A stretch of DNA of 7,565 bases. It comes from an uncultured Saprospiraceae bacterium (lineage in GTDB: Bacteria; Bacteroidota; Bacteroidia; Chitinophagales; Saprospiraceae). Location: NCBI GenBank assembly GCA_938044055.1, contig CALIQO010000402.1, positions 1 through 7,565 of the forward strand. The letters run 5' to 3'. Position 1 is the first letter of the stretch; each line of letters begins with the position of its first letter. The notes beneath the pieces are model-generated. The model had not been told where the DNA came from. It did not search any database and worked only from the letters and a program-made list of their open reading frames with translations. Below are positions 1 through 7,389 of the stretch, piece after piece. A program made the position numbers and the translations under genes.

Positions 1-1
1 A

Positions 2-1375
2 GTGACCGATCCAGCAGAATGGAGAAACAACAACGACTTGTTTCAATTCCGAGAAAGCAATTCCTATGGATTGATAGGGATTAAGAATCGATATCTTTTT
101 TCCAATCAGAAAACCTACCTGACTACTGTCATATCTGGAACGTATGATAGATATGAACTTAAAGAAGAGTTTATAGATCGTAACAAGGATTTTATACTCA
201 TTGATGATGAAACAGAAGACCTTAAAGACAAGGTGATTAGGTCAAGTATTACCTTGAATCACAAGGCCAGCGCTCGTCACAATTATAGAGCTGGAATTGT
301 TTTAAGCAATTTAGGCTATCGATTCTTGAATAGCGATAGAATGGTTAGTTCGCTAGGGGGTTTTTCATTTGATTATACACCAGCTGTTTTAGCGATAGAT
401 GATGAAGGCAGAACCAATATGTTTCAGGCTTTTACCATGCATAGGTATAGACCTAGTAATTCCGTTACCATCAACTCTGGCCTCCATTATACCTATTTTC
501 AATTATCTGGATCCTCGGCTATAGAACCTAGGTTAGGGATAAGGTGGCAAGCTCACCTTAAGCATTCATTTGCTTTAAGCGGAGGTCTCCATAGTCAAGC
601 TGAACACTTAATCAACTATACATTAAGAAGAGAGGATGATACTGGTCAAGAATTTCAACCGAATCTAAGTCTCGGACTGACTAAGTCGGCCCACTTAGTA
701 GCTGGGTATGACTGGAATGTTAAAGAAGACATGCGGATTAAAATAGAGACGTATTATCAGAGACTATACGATGTACCTATTGATGTCAGTTTTCCAGCTG
801 GATCAATATTGAATGCAGAAGATGTATACGATGTTTTATACAGCAGTAATGCACTTGTAAATGAAGGCGACGGAAGAAACATAGGAATAGATATCACAGT
901 AGAAAAATTTCTCAGTAAAGGATTCTATTACTTGGTGACAGGATCTCTTTTTGATAGTTCATTCACAGGGACAGATGGAAAGAAATACAATACTCGCTAC
1001 AATTCTAGGTATAACTTGACCTTAGTAGGAGGGAAAGAATTTTCTTTGGGTAGTGAAAGAAAAAACTTGTTTGGCATCAATACAAGGATACTATATTATG
1101 GAGGCAATAGATATTCAGAATATGATTTTTCAAGAGGGACATTGACTGACGATGGTTTTTATAAACTGCAGGCTTCTCCATACTTCAGAACGGATCTTTC
1201 TTTTAATTATAGATTAAATACAAAGTCCTCATCTCACATAATAGCGCTAGAACTACAGAATCTTACCAACCGGAAGAATGTGGCTGCCATCGAACCTAAT
1301 TTTAGTACAGGCACTTATTCTACATTTAACCAGAGTGGGTTAATACCTAACCTTTATTATCGTATCGAATTCTGA
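2..1375 (+). CDS. TonB-dependent receptor, C-terminal beta-barrel part (5' end outside window)
   Basis: Outer-membrane beta-barrel receptor, a class that imports large substrates such as siderophores or oligosaccharides using TonB energy. Only the last 457 or so residues are present. The frame is open at the left edge, so the GTG at base 2 is unlikely to be the true start, and the signal peptide, any carboxypeptidase-regulatory-like domain and the plug lie upstream. The visible part is a series of alternating aromatic/polar strands separated by acidic loops. Near the end it has the LELQNLTNRKNV motif typical of Bacteroidota receptors. The chain ends in NLYYRIEF, with the terminal aromatic residue expected for recognition by the barrel assembly machinery. 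It lacks the usual SusC C-terminal motifs, so a non-SusC receptor of the CarboxypepD_reg-like type is more likely. The substrate cannot be read from the sequence. It converges on the cytochrome cluster and so is not co-transcribed with it. Confidence 0.85.
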   Translation: MTDPAEWRNNNDLFQFRESNSYGLIGIKNRYLFSNQKTYLTTVISGTYDRYELKEEFIDRNKDFILIDDETEDLKDKVIRSSITLNHKASARHNYRAGIVLSNLGYRFLNSDRMVSSLGGFSFDYTPAVLAIDDEGRTNMFQAFTMHRYRPSNSVTINSGLHYTYFQLSGSSAIEPRLGIRWQAHLKHSFALSGGLHSQAEHLINYTLRREDDTGQEFQPNLSLGLTKSAHLVAGYDWNVKEDMRIKIETYYQRLYDVPIDVSFPAGSILNAEDVYDVLYSSNALVNEGDGRNIGIDITVEKFLSKGFYYLVTGSLFDSSFTGTDGKKYNTRYNSRYNLTLVGGKEFSLGSERKNLFGINTRILYYGGNRYSEYDFSRGTLTDDGFYKLQASPYFRTDLSFNYRLNTKSSSHIIALELQNLTNRKNVAAIEPNFSTGTYSTFNQSGLIPNLYYRIEF

Positions 1376-1396
1376 CATAAACCATTACTAAGGAAA

Positions 1397-3445
1397 TCAA
1401 TTGATGATGACCTCGTCTATAAAGATCCAGTTTTTAGCTCCTGGTGCAGGATGCCATTCAGGGTTTTTAAGGGTTCCTTTTATGTTCAGTTGAATATATC
1501 GTGCTTCGTGTTTATCTATCTGCATCGAGAATGATCTGTACTCAGCTGGATGTGGTTCTCGTGCAGTAGCTATTTTTAGATTACTCTTAAAGGAATAATT
1601 GCGGTTGTTTAGAGAAGTAGAAACATCTATTTTCTTTGGAAAAAATATATAACTCCCTGTATCCTCAAGTGCACCTAGAGTAACATTTGAGATAAGCTGT
1701 GTGGACCCAAGATCAATAGTTATGGTTACATCTTTTCCTTCATAACCTAGCCAGGATCCATCATTAAATCTGAGGCTTCCAAGGTTTAAATCAGACAGAG
1801 TACTTTCTTCTTTCCCGCTGTATTTTTCGCTAGGAGGATTGCTGAGTATTACTTGTGCTATTTCATATCCTGCCTTGGTAATGGTCAGGTTCTCAGTCTC
1901 AGAAGTAAGCCAGTCTTTTTTTACACTGATTGCTTTTACAGTCGTTGTCTGATGGATCAGAAAAGGTTCTTTATATAGGGTAGAGGATGTATCCGGCATA
2001 GACCCATCCAGTGTGTAGTATATGTCTACATCTCGAAAATTGATTATCAATTCTACACTTGTCGAGTCTTCGAACATTGAGTTTTCTGTCTGTATGATGG
2101 GTGGTTTTAATTGCGCAACTTGAAACAATTCTGAATCTATTCCATTCTGTATTGTAACGAGAGGATTCATTTCATTGTATTTTTTAATCCCATTTTGTGT
2201 TGCTTTAGATTTCCATACATAGACAGTCTCTAAAGTTTTGGTCTCTGATAATTCCATCAACCCTGCATCATCTATTTCAGTATTATAAATGTTAAGTGAT
2301 TTTAATTTCTTTAGCGAGTTAATATACTTAATGACAGAGTTGCCTATGGGGTTGTCCTGCAACTTGAGAATCCGCAAGTTTTTTAACTTCTTCAGATTTG
2401 AAAGCATATTCTCACTGAGCCCAGAAGAAGCAAGATCGAGCTCATATACATGCTCACCAAGATCAAATATCTTATTAAGCTTCTGTTTTGTTATCGATGA
2501 GTCTCTACCCATGGATATTACTAAGAAGGGATTGGTTTCACTTAAAGCATGGATACGTATTCCAGTACGAGACAATTTATCTAGAGTTGAAGCACTGAGA
2601 GGTTCCAGTTTTTCAATATCTATGTCCTCCTGAGATTTCTCGTAGCCTTTTAAGATTTCATCTATAGCTTCACTTCTTTCTATACTGCCTATTTTTTTCT
2701 TGAAAGGATGCCCTTTTTCTATCCACCATTCTAGCAGAGCAATTTCATCAGATGTAGGTTGTTTTTTTCCTTTGGGTGGCATGTGTTCCTTTTCTTCTAT
2801 GGGAAGCAGAATGCGTTTTACAAGTGGACTTAAAAGGGCATTTCCTTTTAATACGATAGGTCCATTGTCACCTCCAGCCAGGAAGCTTTCTTCTGTTTTC
2901 ATATTGAGCCCTCCTTTCTGCTTGCCTGCATTGTGACAGTTGTAGCACTTGTTTTCAAGTAACGGCCGGATAAGAGCGGCATAGATGTCCATAGAATCTA
3001 TATCCTCGATAATCTGCTCGGAATTATTACTGAGAGGAGCAGTTAAAAAATCTTCTCCATGTGTCAAGCTTCCTCCGAAGTGCCCGGCAAGTGTCAGAAA
3101 TGATAAGGCAAGTAAAAAGCATGGGAGATATAGTCGTCTGAATAAAGTGCTTTTATGCTCATAGAGAAAGTAAAGAAAAAGGCTGGAAACCACCATTCCT
3201 GTTGCCATCCAGAAATGCAGACTTACCAAGCGCTCATCAAAAGCCCCTTCTTTCGGCATGATCCATCCAGTAAACCACGCAATCAATGACGAGGCTATAA
3301 CTACCTTCAATACGAAAGGCATAGCCACTTTTAATTTTTTATAGCGCTTGGAATAACTAGCTACCTCCATGAGGAAGGCAAGAATAAGAATGCCTATCGG
3401 AAGATGCACAATCAGTGGGTGTAATCTACCTATCAATTCTCCCAT
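1397..3445 (-). CDS. DUF2231 membrane domain / c-type cytochrome / LRR / chitobiase C-terminal-like / discoidin-like fusion protein
   Basis: Multidomain membrane-anchored cytochrome of 682 residues. Residues 5-130 form a DUF2231-like domain with about four membrane segments (near 12-30, 44-61, 77-96, 104-121) and conserved-looking histidines in LHPLIVHLPIG (H9, H14), at H77, and in GHFGGSLTHG (H122, H129). Residues 153-245 are a planctomycete-type cytochrome c domain: CYNCH at 167-171 binds haem, and M222 in HMPPKGK is the likely distal ligand. Residues about 285-425 hold roughly four leucine-rich repeats. Residues about 455-520 resemble the chitobiase/hexosaminidase C-terminal (Fn3-associated) domain, with the marker YYTLDGSMPD. 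Residues 525-682 look like an F5/8-type (discoidin) beta-sandwich. The ATG start is secure because an in-frame TAG lies four codons upstream (3455-3457). It is the last gene of the minus-strand run, 64 bp after the DUF1501 gene. Domain calls are by motif; the function is unknown. Electron transfer at the membrane plus binding of a polymer or partner is inference. Confidence 0.85.
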   Translation of the reverse strand: MGELIGRLHPLIVHLPIGILILAFLMEVASYSKRYKKLKVAMPFVLKVVIASSLIAWFTGWIMPKEGAFDERLVSLHFWMATGMVVSSLFLYFLYEHKSTLFRRLYLPCFLLALSFLTLAGHFGGSLTHGEDFLTAPLSNNSEQIIEDIDSMDIYAALIRPLLENKCYNCHNAGKQKGGLNMKTEESFLAGGDNGPIVLKGNALLSPLVKRILLPIEEKEHMPPKGKKQPTSDEIALLEWWIEKGHPFKKKIGSIERSEAIDEILKGYEKSQEDIDIEKLEPLSASTLDKLSRTGIRIHALSETNPFLVISMGRDSSITKQKLNKIFDLGEHVYELDLASSGLSENMLSNLKKLKNLRILKLQDNPIGNSVIKYINSLKKLKSLNIYNTEIDDAGLMELSETKTLETVYVWKSKATQNGIKKYNEMNPLVTIQNGIDSELFQVAQLKPPIIQTENSMFEDSTSVELIINFRDVDIYYTLDGSMPDTSSTLYKEPFLIHQTTTVKAISVKKDWLTSETENLTITKAGYEIAQVILSNPPSEKYSGKEESTLSDLNLGSLRFNDGSWLGYEGKDVTITIDLGSTQLISNVTLGALEDTGSYIFFPKKIDVSTSLNNRNYSFKSNLKIATAREPHPAEYRSFSMQIDKHEARYIQLNIKGTLKNPEWHPAPGAKNWIFIDEVIIN

Positions 3446-3509
3446 AACCAGCTTCTAAACAGGGTGATGGAATTACTTGTTTCTTCTGTTTTCATATATT
3501 CATTAATCA

Positions 3510-4994
3510 TTAACTTAAGATGTCGTTAACCACCCTACCATGAACATCTGTAAGTCTGAACCTTCTCCCTTGATATTTAAAAGTAAGTTTCTCATGATCT
3601 ATACCCATAAGGTGCATAAGGGTTGCTTGAAAATCATGGACATGTACCGGGTTCTTCACAATATTATATCCTAACTCATCCGTTTCTCCATATACCATTC
3701 CTGGCTTTATTCCTCCACCTGCCATCCATATGGAGAAGCATCTAGGATGATGGTCACGTCCATAATTAGTGTCTGTGAGAAGGCCTTGAGAATAATTGGT
3801 CCTACCGAATTCTCCTCCCCAGATAACCAATGTGTCATCAAGCATACCTCGTTGTTTTAGATCCATGATTAATGCTGCAGAAGCTTGATCGACATCCCTT
3901 GCTTGGTTTTTAATCGCAGATGGAAGATTGTCATGCTGATCCCATCCCATATGATATAGCTGGATAAAACGTACATCTTGTTCTGCCAGTCGGCGAGCAA
4001 GAAGACAATTAGACGCGAATGTTCCAGGAACAGTCGAATCCGGTCCATACATCTTATAGATATGATCCGGTTCTTCTGACACGTCCATTAATCCGGGGAC
4101 AGAACTCTGCATTTTATATGCCATTTCGTATTGAGAAATTCGGCTTTGGATTTCTGGATCTCCTAATTCGTCGTATTGCTTCTGGTTAAGTTCTGCTACT
4201 TGGTCCAGCATCATACGACGACTGGCAGCATCGATGCCTTCAGGATTGTTTAAGAAAAGCACCGGATCTTTTCCTGATCTAAATTGAACACCTTGATGTA
4301 AGGAATGGAGGAACCCATTTCCCCACAGCCTAGAGTATAACGGTTGACCAAATGGTCGTCCAGTCCCACGAGATAATAAAACACAGAATCCAGGGAGATT
4401 TTTATTTTCGCTACCTAGACCATAACTCAACCATGAACCGATAGATGGCCTTCCTGGTTGTTGAGACCCAGTCTGAAAAAATGTAACTGCCGGATCGTGA
4501 TTTATGGCTTCTGTATGCATGGATTTTATCATGCATATATCATCTGCAATTAACGAGGTATAAGGAAGTAACTCAGATAGCCACATGCCGCTCTGGCCAT
4601 GTTGCTTAAAGGAATACATAGAACTTGCTAGAGGGAAACTATCTTGCCCGGATGTCATCCCTGTTAATCTCTGGCCTTGTCGTACTGATTCAGGCAGATC
4701 CTGACCTCTAAGTTTTTCAAGAAGCGGTTTATAATCAAAGAGTTCGAACTGAGAAGGACCTCCACTCTGGAAAAGATAAATCACTCTTTTTGCCTTAGGT
4801 GCGAAATGAAAACTCTGAAGCGCCAGAGAATTCTGTAACACACTGGATAGATTTTCTTGTCTATTCCCACACCCAGAGATTAATCCACTGCCCAGTAAAC
4901 TAGAAAGTGCTGCTGCACCTATTCCGACACTAGACTTGGATAAGAATGCTCTGCGATTTAGCAAATATGATCTTTCTTCAGCAGGGTCTTTCAT
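3510..4994 (-). CDS. DUF1501 family protein, Tat-exported
   Basis: Full-length (494 residues) member of the DUF1501 family, which shares the alkaline phosphatase/sulfatase-like fold and has no established reaction. The N-terminus carries a twin-arginine export signal (NRRAFLSK at 13-20) and a hydrophobic stretch ending in LISGC. C42 there fits a lipobox, so a folded, Tat-exported lipoprotein is plausible. Family landmarks are present in order: the FQSGGPSQFELFDYKP strand-loop (75-90), HDPAV (166-170), HMGWDQHDNLP (348-358), WGGEFGRT (392-399), GRDHHP (412-417), and the C-terminal DFQATLMHLMGIDHEKLTF followed by YQGRRFRLTDVHGRVV. The Asp/Glu/His residues in these blocks are candidate metal ligands or catalytic residues. 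The ATG directly abuts the TAG stop of the PSD1-type gene, so the two are almost certainly co-transcribed and may be translationally coupled. The family is typically encoded beside PSCyt1/PSD1 proteins, as here. Family call is confident; biochemical role unknown. Confidence 0.93.
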   Translation of the reverse strand: MKDPAEERSYLLNRRAFLSKSSVGIGAAALSSLLGSGLISGCGNRQENLSSVLQNSLALQSFHFAPKAKRVIYLFQSGGPSQFELFDYKPLLEKLRGQDLPESVRQGQRLTGMTSGQDSFPLASSMYSFKQHGQSGMWLSELLPYTSLIADDICMIKSMHTEAINHDPAVTFFQTGSQQPGRPSIGSWLSYGLGSENKNLPGFCVLLSRGTGRPFGQPLYSRLWGNGFLHSLHQGVQFRSGKDPVLFLNNPEGIDAASRRMMLDQVAELNQKQYDELGDPEIQSRISQYEMAYKMQSSVPGLMDVSEEPDHIYKMYGPDSTVPGTFASNCLLARRLAEQDVRFIQLYHMGWDQHDNLPSAIKNQARDVDQASAALIMDLKQRGMLDDTLVIWGGEFGRTNYSQGLLTDTNYGRDHHPRCFSIWMAGGGIKPGMVYGETDELGYNIVKNPVHVHDFQATLMHLMGIDHEKLTFKYQGRRFRLTDVHGRVVNDILS

Positions 4995-4997
4995 CTA
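4992..4997 (-). other. abutting stop/start junction (TAG-ATG)
   Basis: On the minus strand the TAG stop of the PSCyt1-PSD1 gene (4997-4995) is followed with no spacer by the ATG of the DUF1501 gene (4994-4992). No purine-rich Shine-Dalgarno sequence is visible in the preceding 20 bases (AAACCATAAGAAAAACATAG). Translation of the second gene therefore probably depends on ribosomes finishing the first. This is direct evidence that the two proteins are made from one transcript and probably in linked amounts. Confidence 0.75.
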
Positions 4998-7358
4998 TGT
5001 TTTTCTTATGGTTTCATCTAGATTAAAAATGGTACTTGCTACAAAACTCATTGCTGCTAATTGTTCTGTTTTTTCTTTATCTAGAATCTTATTGGAAGCA
5101 AGTTTTAGGAATTCAACTACATCATTGGATGCCTTTTCAAATGTGTCCAATTGGATATCATACATCTTCTTAAGTGATGATAATTCTTCAGAGTCAGGCT
5201 TTCTAGAAGTAGCTAGGGTAAACATAAATTGAATCAATTCTTCTATGTTTTCAGATTTTTTTTCTTGTATAGCTCGGTATGCTAAGGAGATTGAAGCTTC
5301 GATAAATTGCGGGTCATTCATAAGCACAAGTGCCTGTAGCGGCGTGCTGGTATTTTCTCTCTTAACCATACAGAAATCTCTAGTTGGCGTATCGAAGAGG
5401 AGCATGTTAGGAGGAGGAACAGTTCGCTTCCAGAAAGTATATAAACTTCTCCTGTAATTATTATTTCCTTCATCTTGCACGTACTTAGCTGTGGATCCAC
5501 CGCCTCCACCGGTTACTTCATTCCACAACCCTGCTGGCTGATATGGCTTTACACTAGGCCCGCCTATTTCTTCTACAAGAAGGCCACTTATTTTCAATGC
5601 ATGATCTCTCAACATTTCTGCTGACAGTCGTGACCTGAAAGACCGAGCGATTAAATCGTTTTCAGGATCTTTCAACAACAACGCCGGATCGATTTTACTT
5701 CCTTGCTTATAAGTCGAGGAAGTGACTATATCTTTTATTATACTTCTGAGATCCCAGTTCGCACGTTGCAATTTTAGAGCAAGATAATCCAGTAACTCAG
5801 GATGTGTAGGAAGTGATCCTTGATTACCGAAATCATAGGAAGTAGCTACGATGCCCTTGCCGAAAAACTGCTGCCACAATCGATTAACAGTAACTCTTCC
5901 AGTAAGTGGGTTCTCATTGCTAAACAACCATTCTGCAAGATCTAGTCTATTCAATGAAGCTTCAGTGTTTTTCATTTCCAATCCCAATGAAGGGAATGAT
6001 GCCTTCACTTCTTCGCCGATCTGGTCGTACACTCCTCGATTTAATACATGTGTTTTTCTTGGTGTTTTTAATTCTTTCATCACCATCAACGGAATGGTCT
6101 CCGCTTCCTGCACATTATTGATAAATGTCAATACTTCATCGATTTCCTTTTTATTCAATTCTATGTAAGGATCGGGGATCGCCCCATAAGGTTCAATCAG
6201 ACCTTTTTCATCTACATTATTAAAGAAGCCATACAGCTGAAAATACTCTTTCTGGCTTATGGGATCATACTTATGATCATGACACTTCGCGCACTCAAAT
6301 GTTAATCCTAGAAAAGCTGTTCCGAAGGTATTCGTTCTATCTGTAACATATTCTGAACGATATTCTTCCGGAATGACTCCTCCTTCTTGTGTGATTTTAT
6401 GATTTCTATTGAAAGCTGTAGCAATTATCTGCTCCTTGGTGGCACCTGGAAGTAGATCTCCGGCTATCTGCCAAGTAATGAATTTATCATAAGGCATATT
6501 GTTTTTAAATGCATGGATTACCCAATCCCTCCATGGCCACATGATCCTTTCTAAGTCATCTTGATAACCGTGGGTGTCGGCATATCTTGCTATGTCTAAC
6601 CATTCATTAGTCATCTTTTCTGCATGGGCATCGGTTGTAAGGTACTGATCTACAATCCGTTCATAATTTTCTACAGAATGATCTTGATTATAGGATTCTA
6701 AAATTTCAATGGACGGAGGAAGCCCAGTAAGATCGAAACTTAATTTTCTTATGAGCTTTTCATTGCTTAATGGGGGAGAAGGAGAGAGATCATTTTCATG
6801 AAGCTTGGCTAGAATGAAGTTGTCAATAGGATTGCTTACCCACGGGTTATTATCAAGAGGTATTTCTGCTTCTCTGGGTGGAAGATATGCCCAGTGTTCT
6901 TTCCATTGCGCCCCTTGCTCAATCCATTTTACTAATATTTTAATTTCATCATTGCTTAAATCAAGATTGGATTCTGGAGGAGGCATCATTACATCTGGAT
7001 CATCAGATGTAACCCTATGGATAAGCGTACTTTTTTCTAAATCTCCAGGTATTATGGCGAATCGATCTTTATTTTCACCAAGGGCGGCATAAGCTTTTTC
7101 TTCTGTATGTAATTGTAGACCAGCTTCTACCTTCGATTCATCTGGACCATGGCACGCGAAGCATCTATCAGACAATATGGGTTTCACATGAAAAATAAAA
7201 TCAACTTCATCAGGGATGTTGACCTTGTCAGCAGATGCAGTATCTAAGCTTTTTTCTGTAGAAGTAGTACACGACTTAGAGCACAGAGTCACCAGTACGA
7301 TTCCAGTTATTATTATCGCTTGCGCAAATGCATGTGTGGATTTAAAAATAGCTTTCAA
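4995..7358 (-). CDS. PSCyt1-PSCyt2 (DUF1549)-PSD1 (DUF1553) exported cytochrome protein
   Basis: Exported c-type cytochrome-containing protein of 787 residues; the family is of unknown reaction. An N-terminal hydrophobic segment (about 13-26) followed by CSKSC and a Ser/Thr-rich linker suggests an export signal, perhaps a lipoprotein, but neither Cys has an ideal lipobox. PSCyt1 covers about 57-150: CFACH at 66-70 is the haem c site and M124/M125 in VMMPPPES the likely axial ligand. PSCyt2/DUF1549 covers about 175-382, with FDLTGLPP, the RYADTHGYQ-DL segment, PWRDWV, and a second CxxCH (CAKCH, 356-360) followed by DHKYDPI. PSD1/DUF1553 covers about 468-740, with NPLTGRVTVNRLWQQFFGKG, LPTHPELLDYLA, YRRSLYTFWKRTVPPPNM, FDTPTR and NTSTPLQALVLMNDPQF. 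The linker between PSCyt2 and PSD1 is short (about 85 residues), leaving no room for the extra binding domain that some relatives carry. The only standard start leaving the export signal intact is TTG at 7358: an in-frame TGA lies at 7401-7403 with no ATG or GTG between. Domain assignment is firm, the exact start less so. Confidence 0.92.
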   Translation of the reverse strand: MKAIFKSTHAFAQAIIITGIVLVTLCSKSCTTSTEKSLDTASADKVNIPDEVDFIFHVKPILSDRCFACHGPDESKVEAGLQLHTEEKAYAALGENKDRFAIIPGDLEKSTLIHRVTSDDPDVMMPPPESNLDLSNDEIKILVKWIEQGAQWKEHWAYLPPREAEIPLDNNPWVSNPIDNFILAKLHENDLSPSPPLSNEKLIRKLSFDLTGLPPSIEILESYNQDHSVENYERIVDQYLTTDAHAEKMTNEWLDIARYADTHGYQDDLERIMWPWRDWVIHAFKNNMPYDKFITWQIAGDLLPGATKEQIIATAFNRNHKITQEGGVIPEEYRSEYVTDRTNTFGTAFLGLTFECAKCHDHKYDPISQKEYFQLYGFFNNVDEKGLIEPYGAIPDPYIELNKKEIDEVLTFINNVQEAETIPLMVMKELKTPRKTHVLNRGVYDQIGEEVKASFPSLGLEMKNTEASLNRLDLAEWLFSNENPLTGRVTVNRLWQQFFGKGIVATSYDFGNQGSLPTHPELLDYLALKLQRANWDLRSIIKDIVTSSTYKQGSKIDPALLLKDPENDLIARSFRSRLSAEMLRDHALKISGLLVEEIGGPSVKPYQPAGLWNEVTGGGGGSTAKYVQDEGNNNYRRSLYTFWKRTVPPPNMLLFDTPTRDFCMVKRENTSTPLQALVLMNDPQFIEASISLAYRAIQEKKSENIEELIQFMFTLATSRKPDSEELSSLKKMYDIQLDTFEKASNDVVEFLKLASNKILDKEKTEQLAAMSFVASTIFNLDETIRKT

Positions 7359-7389
7359 TGTTGTGAAAAGAATTTCATCTAAGATAATA

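Noticed and set aside
2289..2936. Plus-strand open frames of 114 and 78 codons opposite the fusion-protein gene.
   Set aside because: They lie antisense to a well-supported coding region with clear domains and have no family features of their own.
3433..3495. A 20-codon minus-strand reading frame (begins MKTEETSNSI) spanning the 64-bp gap and overlapping the start of the DUF2231 fusion gene.
   Set aside because: Too short to judge, no recognisable domain, no ribosome-binding sequence. It could act as a leader peptide coupled to the downstream gene, but nothing beyond its existence supports this.
3446..3509. Possible promoter between the DUF1501 and DUF2231-fusion genes.
   Set aside because: No match to the Bacteroidota TAnnTTTG -7 element with an upstream TTG could be found on the minus strand, and no terminator hairpin is visible, so read-through from the upstream gene is the simpler reading.
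5491..5500. Perfect 10-bp palindrome gtggatccac.
   Set aside because: Falls within the glycine-rich GGGGGSTA coding segment of the PSD1 domain, where codon choice explains it; no paired site or regulatory context.
5851..6168. Plus-strand open frame of 105 codons opposite the PSCyt1-PSD1 gene.
   Set aside because: Shadow of a confident coding region; no recognisable motifs.
7355..7378. Seven-codon frame MKFFSQH just before the PSCyt1-PSD1 gene.
   Set aside because: Not reported as a gene; more likely chance or the remnant of the true start in a shifted frame, as discussed under the TTG-start finding.
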